A stretch of DNA of 64,000 nt from positions 620,001-684,000 of the forward strand of contig NZ_JACHOR010000002.1 of assembly GCF_014199945.1 (NCBI RefSeq), in the 5' to 3' direction. Numbering within the stretch: the first letter of the stretch is position 1; each line of letters begins with the position of its first letter. Source of the DNA: Brevundimonas variabilis (GTDB lineage: Bacteria; Pseudomonadota; Alphaproteobacteria; Caulobacterales; Caulobacteraceae). Positions 17,870 through 27,415 of this stretch are shown in pieces. The notes beneath the pieces were generated by a model. That model saw nothing but the letters and a program-made list of their open reading frames with translations. It searched no databases and was not told where the DNA came from. Made by a program: the position numbers and the translations under genes.

Positions 17870-19384
17870 ATGAGCACGCTCGACCACGCTATTGCCGCTC
17901 CGGTCATCCACCGCGAGCATCACCGTGACGCCGACGATGATCGTCCGCGTCTGGAATGCGGCGTCGTCGGCGTCTGGGGGGCAGAAGCGGATGAAGCCTC
18001 CGCCATCGTGGCCCTGGGCCTGCATGCGCTCCAGCATCGCGGTCAGGAAGCCTGCGGGATCGCCTCGGTGCATGAGACCCGCTTCCACACCGAACGCCAC
18101 ATGGGCCATGTCGGCGAAGCCTTCGGAGGCTCGGACCTGCCCACCCGCATGCCCGGCACGGCTGCGGTCGGACACACCCGCTATTCGACGGCTGGCGGCA
18201 GCTTTCTGCGCAACATCCAGCCGATGTTCGCCGATCTCGACACTGGCGGCATCGCCATCGGCCACAACGGCAATCTGACGAATTTCCTGTTCCTGCGGAA
18301 CCAGCTGGTCGGCGAAGGCTCGATCTTCCAGTCCACCTCGGACTCCGAGGTCATCCTTCACCTGATCGCCCGCAGCCGGAAGGCCAAGGTCGTGGACCGG
18401 TTCATCGACGCCCTCGCGCGGATCGAAGGCGGCTATGCCCTGGTCGCCCAGACGCGCTCCAAGATGATCGGCGCCCGCGACCCGCTGGGCATTCGTCCCC
18501 TCGTGCTGGGCCGGATCGGTGACGCCTGGGTGCTGGCCTCCGAAACCTGCGCTCTCGACACGATCGGTGCGACCTTCGAGCGCGACGTCGAGCATGGCGA
18601 GGTGGTCGTCATTGACCGTCACGGCCTGCAGTCGATCAAGCCCTTCCCGGCCCGCGCCGCCCGCCCCTGCCTGTTCGAATATGTCTATTTCTCACGACCC
18701 GACAGTGTCGTGAACGGCCGGTCGGTCTATGGCGTGCGCAAGCGCATGGGTCAGGGTCTGGCCCGCGAGTTCCCAATTGAAGCGGACGTCATTGTCCCCG
18801 TGCCCGACTCGGGCGTCCCGGCAGCTCTGGGCTATGCCCAGGAGAGCGGCATCCCCTACGAAATGGGCATCATCCGCAGCCACTATCTGGGCCGCACCTT
18901 CATCCAGCCCAGCCAGGCCACCCGCCAGAAAGGCGTCCGCATGAAGCACAGCCCCAACCGGGCCGTGCTGGAAGGCAAGCGCGTCGTCCTGATCGACGAC
19001 TCCATCGTGCGCGGCACCACATCGGTCAAGCTGGTCCGAGCCGTCCGCGCCGCCGGCGCCACCGAGATCCACCTGCGCTCGGCCAGCCCGCCCATCCTGT
19101 GGCCAGACTTCTACGGCATCGACATGCCGGAACGAGACCAGCTGATCGCCGCCAACAAGACGCTCGAGGAAATGCGCGAGTTCCTTGAGGTCGATTCCCT
19201 GGGCTTCCTGTCGGTCGATGGCCTCTATCAGGCCATGGGCGAGACCGGTCGCGACGAGAAGACCCCGCAGTTCACGGACCACTACTTCACCGGCGACTAT
19301 CCGACCCGTCTGGTCGACCGCGAGATCGAGGCCGGCGGGCGCGACCCTGTCGCACGCCAGCTCTCGCTGCTCGTCAGCGCCTAG
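17870..19384 (+). CDS. purF: Amidophosphoribosyltransferase
   Basis: A 504-residue PurF, the first committed enzyme of purine synthesis (PRPP plus glutamine to phosphoribosylamine). A propeptide of about 30 residues precedes the catalytic cysteine in ECGVVGVWG, as in the Bacillus-type enzyme. GHTRYSTAGG and GHNGNLTN mark the glutaminase half. The PRPP loop VVLIDDSIVRGTTS marks the transferase half. ATG 17870 matches the family N-terminus; the longer frame from 17684 runs over cvpA. Confidence 0.97.
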   Translation: MSTLDHAIAAPVIHREHHRDADDDRPRLECGVVGVWGAEADEASAIVALGLHALQHRGQEACGIASVHETRFHTERHMGHVGEAFGGSDLPTRMPGTAAVGHTRYSTAGGSFLRNIQPMFADLDTGGIAIGHNGNLTNFLFLRNQLVGEGSIFQSTSDSEVILHLIARSRKAKVVDRFIDALARIEGGYALVAQTRSKMIGARDPLGIRPLVLGRIGDAWVLASETCALDTIGATFERDVEHGEVVVIDRHGLQSIKPFPARAARPCLFEYVYFSRPDSVVNGRSVYGVRKRMGQGLAREFPIEADVIVPVPDSGVPAALGYAQESGIPYEMGIIRSHYLGRTFIQPSQATRQKGVRMKHSPNRAVLEGKRVVLIDDSIVRGTTSVKLVRAVRAAGATEIHLRSASPPILWPDFYGIDMPERDQLIAANKTLEEMREFLEVDSLGFLSVDGLYQAMGETGRDEKTPQFTDHYFTGDYPTRLVDREIEAGGRDPVARQLSLLVSA

Positions 19385-19390
19385 GATCGC

Positions 19391-20146
19391 ATGACCGACA
19401 CCCTTCCGCTTGCCGACCGCATCGCCCTTGTCGTCGGAGCCTCGCGTGGCATCGGCTATGAAAGCGCCCTCGCTCTGGCCAAGGCCGGGGCCCACGTGGT
19501 CGCCACGGGCCGGACCCAGGGCGGGCTGGAAGAGCTGGATGACGCTATCTACGCCGCCACCGGAAAACACGCCTCCCTCGTTCCATTCGATCTGGTGGAC
19601 GGCGGTGGCATCGACCGGATGGGCGGAGCCCTCTTCGAGCGGTTCGGCAAGCTGGATATCTGGGTCCAGGCCGCTGCGACCATGGGTGAGGCCGGTCTGA
19701 CGCCGGTCGCCCACGCAGAACCCCGCGCCTTCGCCAAGATCGAAAAGACCAATCTGACGGCCGTCTATCGCCTGATCCGTTCGCTGGAGCCACTGCTGCG
19801 GGCCTCGGACGCCGGGCGGATGATCCATATCACCACCAGCCTGACCCAGGTCCCGCGCGCCTTCTGGGGCATGTACGCCGCGACAAAGGCCGGGGCTGAA
19901 ACCCTGGTCCGCTGCTGGCTGGACGAGATCGAGTCGACCCCGATCCGGGGTACGGTCCTCGACCCCGGCCGCATGCGCACCAAGCTCCGGGCCCAGGCCT
20001 ATCCGGGCGAGGACCCCATGACCCTGATCCATCCGTCAGAGATCGGGCCGCTGATCGTCGAACTGGCGAGGCCCGACCTGACCCCGCCCCTGCTGCAGTC
20101 CTTCAAGGACTGGAAATCGGGCCTGCCGAGCGCCGCGCTGATCTGA
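19391..20146 (+). CDS. Short-chain dehydrogenase/reductase
   Basis: A 251-residue classical SDR. The cofactor motif is VVGASRGIGYE near residue 14, with the usual NAD(P) fold after it, and the catalytic Tyr-Lys pair appears as YAATKAG. The serine motif is in ITTSL. The substrate cannot be inferred. It follows purF by six bases and is probably co-transcribed, an order seen in related genomes. It converges with der. Confidence 0.88.
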   Translation: MTDTLPLADRIALVVGASRGIGYESALALAKAGAHVVATGRTQGGLEELDDAIYAATGKHASLVPFDLVDGGGIDRMGGALFERFGKLDIWVQAAATMGEAGLTPVAHAEPRAFAKIEKTNLTAVYRLIRSLEPLLRASDAGRMIHITTSLTQVPRAFWGMYAATKAGAETLVRCWLDEIESTPIRGTVLDPGRMRTKLRAQAYPGEDPMTLIHPSEIGPLIVELARPDLTPPLLQSFKDWKSGLPSAALI

Positions 20147-20155
20147 GGCAGCGCC

Positions 20156-21778
20156 CTATTTCTTCGGGGCGTGCTTCTGGCCGACGCGGACGCGGCCCGA
20201 GCGTGACACCTGCCGGGCGCCGCCACGGGCACCCTTCTGGATCGCCACGGACGAGCCCGCCTTCTTGGAGGCGCTGGACTTGACCGCTCCGATGACCCGG
20301 GGCTTGGCCACACGGGTCTTCTTCTGCTCCAGCGCCTTGCCGGGCAGGTTCGACAGGGTCTCGGCCGCAGCCTCGGCCTTGCGGACCTTGCGCGGAGCCG
20401 TCTTGGCGTCGCCCTTGTAGCGTTCAGGTCCCGACTTGGCCCCGCCCTCGGCATAGGGGTTGGCCGTGCCGCCCTTGATGGTCAGCCGCAGCGGTGTGCC
20501 GGGCAGGTCGAAGCTCTCGCGCAGGCTGTTGGTCAGGTAGCGGATATAGTGCTCTGGCAGGGACGCGGCCCGGCTGGCGAACAGCACGAAGGTCGGCGGC
20601 CGCGCCTTGATCTGGGCCATGTATTTGGTCTTGATCCGCTTGCCATCGACGGCGGGGGGCGGATGTCTCTGGGTCGCCATGGACAGCCAGTCATTGAGGT
20701 CCTTGGTCTTGACCTTCACCGACCAGGTCGCATGCGCGGCCAGCACGGCCGGCATCAGCCGCTCGACCCCACGTCCGGAGTGAGCCGACAGTGCCACGAA
20801 GGGCGAGCCCTTCAGCTGGGGCAGCTTGTCCTCGGCCAGCCGCTTCAGCTCGGCCATCTTGGCCTGGGGCTCTTCCTCGAGGTCCCACTTGGCCGCGACA
20901 TAGACCAGCGCCCGGCCCTCCCGCTCCACCAGATCGGCCAGCTGCAGGTCCTGCACATCGAAGGCATTGTCCTTGTCCATGACCAGCACGACCACCTCGG
21001 CAAAGGTGATGGCCCGTATGGTGTCGGCGACAGACAGCTTCTCGAGCTTCTCCTGCACCCGTGCCTTGCGGCGCATGCCGGCGGTGTCCACCAGGCGGAT
21101 GTTCTGCCCCTCGTACTCCCAGTCGACCGAGATCGAATCCCGCGTGATCCCAGCCTCCGGCCCGGTCAGCAGGCGATCCTCGCCGATCAGGCGGTTGATC
21201 AGGGTCGACTTGCCGGCATTGGGGCGACCGATGATGGCGATGCGGATCGGCTTGTCGGGCTCGTCGACTTCCTCGACGAAGATATCGACCGAAGCGTCGC
21301 GGATGGCGGCATACAGATCCGCCATGCCCTCGCCGTGCTCGGCCGAGATGGCGCAGGGCTCGCCGAAGCCCAGGCTGTAGGCCTCGCCGATTCCACCCCC
21401 GCTCTCGCGGCTCTCGGACTTGTTGGCCAGCAAGATGACCGGCTTGTGCTGCTTGCGCAGCCGCTCGGCGAAGATCCGGTCCAGTGACGTGACACCCTCA
21501 CGGGCATCCATCATGAACAGGATTAGATCACCGTCTTCCAGCGCCGCCTCCGTCTGCTCGCGCATCCGCGATTCGAGGCTGTCATCGTTGATGTCCTCGT
21601 AGCCGGCGGTGTCGATCAGCGTCAGATCCATGTCGCCGATATGGCCGTCGGCATAGCGTCGGTCACGGGTCACGCCCGGGCGATCGTCGACCAGCGCAAG
21701 GCGCTTCCCGACCAGCCTGTTGAACAGTGTCGACTTGCCCACATTGGGACGGCCGACGATGGCGAGCTTCAAGGCCAT
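20156..21778 (-). CDS. der: Ribosome biogenesis GTPase Der
   Basis: A 540-residue Der (EngA) with two GTPase domains in series. The first has GRPNVGKST and DTAGY; the second has GRPNAGKST and [11 protein letters not shown]-like domain follows. The C-terminal 70 or so residues are a lysine/arginine/serine-rich extension (many KK and RK pairs) longer than in the core family, probably for rRNA binding. Der acts in large-subunit assembly. It is downstream of bamB, as in the conserved yfgM-bamB-der order. Confidence 0.96.
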   Translation of the reverse strand: MALKLAIVGRPNVGKSTLFNRLVGKRLALVDDRPGVTRDRRYADGHIGDMDLTLIDTAGYEDINDDSLESRMREQTEAALEDGDLILFMMDAREGVTSLDRIFAERLRKQHKPVILLANKSESRESGGGIGEAYSLGFGEPCAISAEHGEGMADLYAAIRDASVDIFVEEVDEPDKPIRIAIIGRPNAGKSTLINRLIGEDRLLTGPEAGITRDSISVDWEYEGQNIRLVDTAGMRRKARVQEKLEKLSVADTIRAITFAEVVVLVMDKDNAFDVQDLQLADLVEREGRALVYVAAKWDLEEEPQAKMAELKRLAEDKLPQLKGSPFVALSAHSGRGVERLMPAVLAAHATWSVKVKTKDLNDWLSMATQRHPPPAVDGKRIKTKYMAQIKARPPTFVLFASRAASLPEHYIRYLTNSLRESFDLPGTPLRLTIKGGTANPYAEGGAKSGPERYKGDAKTAPRKVRKAEAAAETLSNLPGKALEQKKTRVAKPRVIGAVKSSASKKAGSSVAIQKGARGGARQVSRSGRVRVGQKHAPKK

Positions 21779-21809
21779 GTCGGCGTTCTAACCCAAAAAT
21801 ACAGTAACG

Positions 21810-23243
21810 TCAGCGGATGCTGACGAGTTGACCCTTGTCGGTCAGGACGTAGAGCGCACCATTGTAGGCCGCTGGCGCGATGTACGAGGCTCCGCCGACA
21901 TTGACAGAGGCCGTCTGGAGACCCGTCTTCGGATCAAACCCGACCAGATTGCCGTCCGAGTTCACGAGCACCAGCCGGTTGGAAGCCAGCACCGGCCCTG
22001 ACCATTCCGGTCTCACCGTCCGGTCGAAGAAGCCGAACAGCCCCCCCTCCTGACGCACGAGGCCTTCGTTCAGATCGCGGGTCCAGTAGATCGCTCCGGT
22101 GTCGCGGTTGACCAGGGTCAGTTCTCCCGACTTGGACACGACATAGACCACATCACCCGCTGGCAAAGGCGCGTTGACCCCCGCGACTGGTAGAGACCAT
22201 TTCGCCTGGCCCGAACGGATATCCATGGCCTGCATGACGCCGGAGTGGCTGACGGCATAGACGAAACCCCGTGAAATCACGGGCCGGCCGGCGATGTCGC
22301 GAATCTCGGACAGGGCGCTGGTACGGCTGGTGCGCGACAGGACTTCGGACCAGACAGGCTGTCCATTGGCGGCTCGCAAGGCGACGACCTCTCCCGAAGA
22401 GAAGGGTGCGATCACCGTGTCACCGCTCACCGCCGGCGACGAGGCCCGCAGGATGCGGGCAGGCTCGACGATCCCGCGATAGGACCAGTCCTGCTGCCCA
22501 TTGGCGGTGTTGAAGGCGATGATCTGGTTGTCGACATCGACGACATAGACCCGGTTGCCCGATACGGTCGGCGCACCGTGGATGGGTGAGTCGACCGTCT
22601 GGGTCCAGATCACCGCGCCGGTGGCCGCGTCCAGCGCTGTCATGGACCGGTAGCCCGATGCGACGAACACCCGTCCAGCGCCAACGGCCACACCGCCGCC
22701 GAAACCTCCGCTGCCGGTTCCACCACCGCCAAGACCGATGCCGAAGATCGAGCGACCAGCCTCGCGCTCGGTTCGCTTGACGTCGACCTGCCAGACGATC
22801 TGGCCGGTGTTGGCGTCAACCGCCGAAACCTGGGCTTCGCCATCCATGACGAACACGCGCCCCCCATCGGCAACCACGGGGGCCATGACCTGGCGACTGT
22901 TGGCCGAGCCGGCCCCGATGTCGCGACGCCAGGCCACCGTGAACGCCGGCGCGGCAATCACATGCTCCACATTGTTCCCGGCATTACCACCGGGCAGCGG
23001 CCAGGCCGTGGCCGCAACAGGCCCGGGCAGGAAGAAGTCACGCCCACTGAGGGCGGCCGACGGTGTGAGCGCCTGCTCGAACTCCAGCACGGAAACACGC
23101 GTGCCCTCGCTGGCCGTTGCGGCGGGCGCGTCCGCGCCACCCAGGCCGAAAGGCAGGACGCGGCGGACGGTGCCGCAGGCGGTGACGCTCAGCGCTACGC
23201 CGCAGATGAGGGCGACCTTCAGCGCGCGGTTCATGGTCGTCAT
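21810..23243 (-). CDS. bamB: Outer membrane protein assembly factor BamB
   Basis: An outer membrane lipoprotein with a lipobox near VTAC (about residue 23 from ATG 23243) and a long chain of PQQ-type beta-propeller repeats with recurring SxxVxG, DxxTGxxxW and ALDAATGAVIW elements. BamB is a lipoprotein of the BAM complex that inserts barrel proteins into the outer membrane. About 477 residues long, with a Gly-rich insertion (GLGGGGTGSGGFGGG) in one blade. Starts at 23243 (MTTMNRA) and 23234 (MNRA) are both possible. The TPR gene stop is 34 bases upstream. Confidence 0.92.
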   Translation of the reverse strand: MTTMNRALKVALICGVALSVTACGTVRRVLPFGLGGADAPAATASEGTRVSVLEFEQALTPSAALSGRDFFLPGPVAATAWPLPGGNAGNNVEHVIAAPAFTVAWRRDIGAGSANSRQVMAPVVADGGRVFVMDGEAQVSAVDANTGQIVWQVDVKRTEREAGRSIFGIGLGGGGTGSGGFGGGVAVGAGRVFVASGYRSMTALDAATGAVIWTQTVDSPIHGAPTVSGNRVYVVDVDNQIIAFNTANGQQDWSYRGIVEPARILRASSPAVSGDTVIAPFSSGEVVALRAANGQPVWSEVLSRTSRTSALSEIRDIAGRPVISRGFVYAVSHSGVMQAMDIRSGQAKWSLPVAGVNAPLPAGDVVYVVSKSGELTLVNRDTGAIYWTRDLNEGLVRQEGGLFGFFDRTVRPEWSGPVLASNRLVLVNSDGNLVGFDPKTGLQTASVNVGGASYIAPAAYNGALYVLTDKGQLVSIR

Positions 23244-23277
23244 CCGGTCTCCGGTCGTGGAAATCATCACTGGGGAA

Positions 23278-24039
23278 TCACTGAGCCGTCTGCGGGGCTG
23301 TCGGCGGACCCGCGGCAGGAACCTGGGCTGCTGCACCCGGCGTCTGAACCGGCAAGGCGGCCTGAGCCTTGACGATATCGGCCAGGCCGGCGGCTGCACC
23401 GGAATCGATCATGGCGATCGCCGCAGAGGCTTTTTGCTGAATGGATTCCGGAATGTCCTGGCCGAGGCTCAGCAGCACGAACAGTTCGCGAGCCTGCGGC
23501 AGTTGACCGTTCTGCAGGCGCGCCATGGCCAGCGCCTCCTGGGCAAAGGGACGCAACGGACGCCCCTCCTGGGTCAAGGGGGTCAGGCGCGCTTCGATAT
23601 CCGCCAGCGTGCCAGTGTCCATGAGCAGCATCGCGGCCTTCAACCGCGCCGGATCAGCGAGAAGCTCATCGCCATCGGCCTTGGCGGCCTCATCGAGGAA
23701 GGCAATCGCTTCGGGAATCTTGTTGTTGGCCACGGCCACGCCAGCGCGTTGCTGGAGCGCCAGCGACTTGTAGGCCGCGTTTCCGTTATCGACCGCCTGG
23801 GTGAAGGCAACGTCGGCAGCGGCAGGGTTACCGGCTTCCAGAGCCTCGAGCCCCGTCTGATAGGCCACCGCGGCCTTCTCGGCCTTGGAGGTTTCCCAGG
23901 ACTGCCAGCCCCACCATGCAAGGGCACCGATCAGTGCCACCAGCAGGACACCACCCACAACGGGCAGCCAGGTCCTCGCCAGACGCTTGTAGCGTTCGGA
24001 GCGAAGCTCCTCCTCGACCTGTTCGAAGACATCAACCAC
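23278..24039 (-). CDS. YfgM-type membrane-anchored TPR protein
   Basis: A 253-residue protein with a cytosolic N-terminus, a single transmembrane segment at about residues 24-46 (TWLPVVGGVLLVALIGALAWWGW) and a TPR-like helical periplasmic part rich in alanine. It corresponds to the YfgM family, an ancillary subunit of the SecYEG translocon that passes clients to periplasmic chaperones. Its position upstream of bamB and der supports this. The C-terminus is a Pro/Ala-rich tail. Confidence 0.85.
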   Translation of the reverse strand: MVDVFEQVEEELRSERYKRLARTWLPVVGGVLLVALIGALAWWGWQSWETSKAEKAAVAYQTGLEALEAGNPAAADVAFTQAVDNGNAAYKSLALQQRAGVAVANNKIPEAIAFLDEAAKADGDELLADPARLKAAMLLMDTGTLADIEARLTPLTQEGRPLRPFAQEALAMARLQNGQLPQARELFVLLSLGQDIPESIQQKASAAIAMIDSGAAAGLADIVKAQAALPVQTPGAAAQVPAAGPPTAPQTAQ

Positions 24040-24075
24040 GGAAACGTTGCCCCAAAAATCGCTGCAAAGCCAATC

Positions 24076-24107
24076 GGCGCGGACCCTAGAGGGTCAGCTT
24101 CCGCGCC
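24076..24107 (-). terminator. Hairpin between panB and the TPR gene
   Basis: GGCGCGGA (24076-24083) and TCCGCGCC (24100-24107) form an 8-bp stem, with an inner GACCCT/AGGGTC element. There is no T-run on the minus side, so it is a structured leader or attenuator rather than a clear intrinsic terminator. Confidence 0.45.
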
Positions 24108-24121
24108 GCAACGTAAAGGGA

Positions 24122-24958
24122 TTACGGCGTGACGTGCTTTTTGGAGAAGTAGGTCTCGACTTCGGCAGGAAAACGGCGAGCACGGACATCTTCGGCATAG
24201 CTGGCGACGGCACGGTCGATTTCACCTCTCAGGTCGGCGTATCTGCGCACGAATTTCGGGGTCCAGTCGAAAAGCCCCAGCATGTCGGGCGTCACGAGGA
24301 TCTGTCCGTCGCAGGCTGCGGACGCTCCGATGCCGATCGTCGGCTTGTCGATGACTTCGGTGATCTCGCGCGCGACGCCCTCTGCTGTCCCTTCGATCAC
24401 GACGGCGAACGCGCCGGCGTCGGCCGTCGCTTCGGCCTCGGCGATCACACGCAGGCGTTCGTCATCCGTCCGCCCCTTCGCCTTGAAGGCGCCTTCGGTG
24501 AGCACGGCCTGAGGACGCAGCCCAACATGACCCATGACCGGGATACCGCGCTGGACCAGATAGGCGATCGTCTCCGGCACCGTGGGCCCGCTCTCCAGCT
24601 TGATCGCCTGGGCCCCGGTTTCCTTCATCACGCGGGCGCAATTCTCGTAGGCGATTTCCTTGCCGCCCTCGTAGGAACCGAATGGCATATCGACCACGAC
24701 CATGGCCCGCTTCGAGCCCCGCATGACGGCCTGGCCATGCAGGATCATCATATCCAGGGTCACGCCGACCGTATTGGGCATGCCATGGACCACCATGCCG
24801 ACGCTGTCGCCGACCAGCAGCAGATCGCAATGATCGTCCAGCAGCGCGGCCGTCGGGGCATCATAGGCCGTCAGGCAGACGATGGGCTCACCGCCCTTGC
24901 GCTTCATGATGTCGGGCGCGGCAAGGCGGCGGGTGGTCTGCGGGGTCTGGGCGGACAT
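24122..24958 (-). CDS. panB: 3-methyl-2-oxobutanoate hydroxymethyltransferase
   Basis: PanB, 278 residues, transfers a hydroxymethyl group to alpha-ketoisovalerate in pantothenate synthesis. It shows the family motifs [30 protein letters not shown] with the lysine and glutamate segments after it, and the active-site IEG and GIGAS regions. ATG 24958 begins MSAQTPQ and is preferred over the longer frame to 25012 because the extra segment reads like non-coding sequence. It stands alone on the minus strand upstream of the TPR gene. Confidence 0.95.
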   Translation of the reverse strand: MSAQTPQTTRRLAAPDIMKRKGGEPIVCLTAYDAPTAALLDDHCDLLLVGDSVGMVVHGMPNTVGVTLDMMILHGQAVMRGSKRAMVVVDMPFGSYEGGKEIAYENCARVMKETGAQAIKLESGPTVPETIAYLVQRGIPVMGHVGLRPQAVLTEGAFKAKGRTDDERLRVIAEAEATADAGAFAVVIEGTAEGVAREITEVIDKPTIGIGASAACDGQILVTPDMLGLFDWTPKFVRRYADLRGEIDRAVASYAEDVRARRFPAEVETYFSKKHVTP

Positions 24959-25050
24959 GGGCGGTCTCCTAGGCGAGTGCGACCGATACCAGCAATGCGC
25001 GCCCTTCGTCATCCTCCGGCGCGGAGCAACCGACCGGACCGAACGCTGGC

Positions 25051-25470
25051 TCAGATTTCCTGGGACAGCTTCATCGCGCCCGCAATGGCCACAGCGACCA
25101 GGGCCGCCGTGCCGATCCAGAAGAGCGACATGCCGCCCATGGACCCGAACACCATGTCCGAAAGCCCCACCTGATCCAGCACGGGCTGCATTGAAAGCTG
25201 CGCATCCTGATTGGCGTTCTGGAGTCCCTGCCCCAGTGAGCGGACGGGGGCCGTGACCGCAGCGGTTCCCAGATCGACCGCCGAACTCAGGGACTGTCGA
25301 ACGGCCACGATACCACCCGTCAGTCCAGCCAGGGTCAGGGCCAAGGTGCGGAGCCGCGTGCTCGATGCCAGCTTCGCCTCGATCCCGGCCGCGAAAAGGG
25401 CCTCGTCAGCCATCCTCGGACTGCGAGCGAAAGCGCGTTCCACGAACGGATCAAACTCGTCAGCCGACAT
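25051..25470 (-). CDS. Small membrane partner of ECF sigma factor (module A)
   Basis: A 139-residue protein with a short acidic cytosolic N-terminus ([15 protein letters not shown]) and two hydrophobic segments (about residues 43-60 and 109-133). It overlaps the end of the ECF sigma gene by 11 bases, the usual position of an anti-sigma factor. No HxxxCxxC zinc motif is present, so if it controls the sigma factor it does so without a ZAS domain. The matching protein in module B is at 26560-26910. ATG 25470 is preferred over the longer frame inside the sigma gene. Confidence 0.65.
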   Translation of the reverse strand: MSADEFDPFVERAFARSPRMADEALFAAGIEAKLASSTRLRTLALTLAGLTGGIVAVRQSLSSAVDLGTAAVTAPVRSLGQGLQNANQDAQLSMQPVLDQVGLSDMVFGSMGGMSLFWIGTAALVAVAIAGAMKLSQEI

Positions 25471-26017
25471 GAGACGTCCTCCCGTAGGATGCCGGTTCCG
25501 GCTGAAGCCGGACGCGGAGTTTATCCAGACCACGTTTGACATGAGACTTCACCGTACCCAGCGGCAGTTTCAAGGCGGCCGCGATTTCCGGATGTGAGAG
25601 GCCGGCACCATGACACAAGGACACGCACAGCCTTTCGGTTTCGCTGAGGGCCTTCAACGCCTCGTCCAGATCGACCAGACCCGGCGTATCGACCAAGGGT
25701 GCCGTCTCCTCGGTCTCGACCTCGGCGACGTAACGGGCGTTTCGGGCCTTGCGCTTCAGATAAAGCCGCGCCGCTATCCGCTTGACCCAGGAGGCGAATG
25801 TCCCCTCGCCCCGGAACTCGGCACATTTCTCAAACGCCTGCAGAAAGGCGTCCTGGGCCACGTCGTCGGCTTCAGAAGGCTGGGCCCCCATGCGACGCAG
25901 CAGCCCTCTGACCGCCGAGCCATGCCGACGGACGAGTTCGCCGAACTCGCGACGTCCACCCGCCGCCGCAAGGGCGGCGAGTTCGACATCGTGCAGGTCG
26001 ATCAAGGCCTTGGTCAT
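25460..26017 (-). CDS. ECF RNA polymerase sigma factor (module A)
   Basis: A 185-residue extracytoplasmic function sigma factor. Region 2 spans about residues 24-90 with ADDVAQDAFLQAFEK, and region 4 about 120-175 with LSHPEIAAALKLPLGTVKSHVKRGLDKLR, the -35 recognition helix-turn-helix. Regions 1.1 and 3 are absent, as in the ECF class. Its own membrane partner follows with overlap, and a DUF6249-like gene precedes it by about 27 bases. The target genes are unknown. Confidence 0.92.
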   Translation of the reverse strand: MTKALIDLHDVELAALAAAGGRREFGELVRRHGSAVRGLLRRMGAQPSEADDVAQDAFLQAFEKCAEFRGEGTFASWVKRIAARLYLKRKARNARYVAEVETEETAPLVDTPGLVDLDEALKALSETERLCVSLCHGAGLSHPEIAAALKLPLGTVKSHVKRGLDKLRVRLQPEPASYGRTSHVG

Positions 26018-26043
26018 TACAGATCCCCCTGTCTGACCCAGAC

Positions 26044-26424
26044 TCAGTCCTTGTTCTTGTTGAAGGCGCTCAGGACGACGAATGCGAGTCCGATCATGCC
26101 CGGGATCGCAGCCATGCCGCTGATCGGGTAGAAGGCGTCCATCTCCTCGAAACTGATCAGATAGCCCATCAGGGCGATACCGATGCTGACGGCCAGCAGG
26201 ATGACGCCCACCCGCAGGTCTCGTGTCGCCGTGGCGGGTGGCTTGATGTTCTCACGGCTCAGGGCCTCGACCACATCCGTCGGCAGGGGCTGGCCCTTGT
26301 CGATGGCGGTCCGCAGGGTGGCCTGCATTTCGCGCCGCTCACGGCTCTTGAGCCATGCCGGCACAATCACGATCAGCGCGATCATTCCGAACATCGCGAT
26401 CGGTATCAGAAAACTTCCGTCCAT
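26044..26424 (-). CDS. DUF6249-like membrane protein (module A)
   Basis: A 126-residue membrane protein. An N-terminal transmembrane segment (about residues 5-24, IPIAMFGMIALIVIVPAWL) is followed by a basic stretch and a helix with ERREMQATLRTAIDKGQPLP, then two further hydrophobic segments. The K-GQPLP-type motif is typical of the DUF6249 group; no function is known. It is the first gene of module A, and the module B counterpart at 27416-27829 has the same layout. ATG 26424 is chosen because it starts the first membrane segment. Confidence 0.72.
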   Translation of the reverse strand: MDGSFLIPIAMFGMIALIVIVPAWLKSRERREMQATLRTAIDKGQPLPTDVVEALSRENIKPPATATRDLRVGVILLAVSIGIALMGYLISFEEMDAFYPISGMAAIPGMIGLAFVVLSAFNKNKD

Positions 26425-26522
26425 AATCTTGTCCTCAAGGTCCCGACCCGGGCCTGATGCCCCGGCCTTCTGACAACAAGAGGCGTCGGGATGCGCCAGC
26501 AGATGCGCCAATCGACATGAAA

Positions 26523-26540
26523 TGTTCGTAAGGTGTCACC
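26523..26540 (-). promoter_or_regulatory. Candidate ECF-type promoter element before module A
   Basis: On the minus strand GGTGACACCTTACGAACA lies about 100 bases before the module A start. The block ACCTTACGAACA matches ACCTTGCGAAGA before module B at 10 of 12 positions, and both follow a GGTGAC. This is what two autoregulated ECF promoters would look like, but it is inferred from two copies only. Confidence 0.35.
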
Positions 26541-26559
26541 TGGACACGATCCAGGTGTC

Positions 26560-26910
26560 TCAGTGCGTCCGGCTCAGCCTCCGGGTCAGCCACACTGCGC
26601 TGATCGCAAGCCATGCCGATCCCGCCAAAGCCCCGACCGGCATGGCAATCACCGCAGACAGGTCCGGCCAGAGTTCGAGCATGGAGGGCGCGATCGCCCA
26701 CATCAGCACACAGCTGATCACCAGCCACGGCAGCATGGCGGCCGCTCCCAACCATGCGCGCCGCAGGGCGACCCGCTGCGCGACTTCGGTCAGGAACCCG
26801 ATATCCCGCACCGGAGGCGCGGCACGCCCCAACAACTGGTCCAGCTTTTGTTCAGGCGACACTGGACCCTCCAAGGGCTGCGAGCAGGCGGGTTCGTCCC
26901 CGTGCGACAT
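26560..26910 (-). CDS. Small membrane partner of ECF sigma factor (module B)
   Basis: A 116-residue protein with an N-terminal cytosolic part of about 50 residues (PEQKLDQLLGRAAPP, FLTEVAQRVALRR) and two transmembrane segments (about 53-72 and 84-104). It overlaps the ECF sigma gene by 59 bases in another frame. It has no zinc-binding anti-sigma motif. Position and topology parallel the module A partner, so an anti-sigma role is inferred. ATG 26910 (MSHGDEP) is used; an upstream in-frame start at 26928 is possible. Confidence 0.6.
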   Translation of the reverse strand: MSHGDEPACSQPLEGPVSPEQKLDQLLGRAAPPVRDIGFLTEVAQRVALRRAWLGAAAMLPWLVISCVLMWAIAPSMLELWPDLSAVIAMPVGALAGSAWLAISAVWLTRRLSRTH

Positions 26911-27388
26911 GAGATTTGACCGTACCAAGCGACAGGTTCAGCGCAACGGCGGCTTCAGAATGCGAAAGACCGTCCGCGAGGCACAGGGCGACACACGCTC
27001 GCTGGTCCGGCGGCAAGGCTCCGAGAGCCGAAGCCAAAGCCATCCGATCCTCATGGGATACGCCTTCGGGAAGGACGATGGTTTCCAGCCAAGATCGATC
27101 CCGCTCGGCGGCGCGACGGCCGCTGCGAAGCCGATCCTGTGCCCGCCTCCAGGCGATTCCCAGAAACCAGGAGCGCACACCGGCGGGATCCTTCAGCGAC
27201 CTCAGCGACTGCCAGCCTGCCAAAAAGGTCTCCTGCGCCACGTCGTCGGCTTCGGTCCACTCCCCACCGAGAGTGCGGCGAAGAAAGCCGCGCACAACCG
27301 ACTGGTGGCGTTCAACCAGTCGCCCAAAGGCAGCATCTGATCCCGCGCGCGCTGCGCGCACAAGCTCGGCATCGGTTGGGACCACCAC
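26852..27388 (-). CDS. ECF RNA polymerase sigma factor (module B)
   Basis: A 178-residue ECF sigma factor with region 2 (EADDVAQETFLAGWQ near residue 46) and region 4 (LSHSEAAVALNLSLGTVKSHVARGRTRLL). It is a paralog of the module A sigma factor, sharing the DDVAQ(D/E)(A/T)F(L) and GTVKSHV blocks. The stop lies inside the start of the partner gene. The role is unknown; a stress response linked to the envelope is the usual guess for ECFs with membrane partners. Confidence 0.92.
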   Translation of the reverse strand: MVVPTDAELVRAARAGSDAAFGRLVERHQSVVRGFLRRTLGGEWTEADDVAQETFLAGWQSLRSLKDPAGVRSWFLGIAWRRAQDRLRSGRRAAERDRSWLETIVLPEGVSHEDRMALASALGALPPDQRACVALCLADGLSHSEAAVALNLSLGTVKSHVARGRTRLLAALGGSSVA

Positions 27389-27415
27389 CTGATCGCTTCC
27401 CGGCGCCGGACGCTC

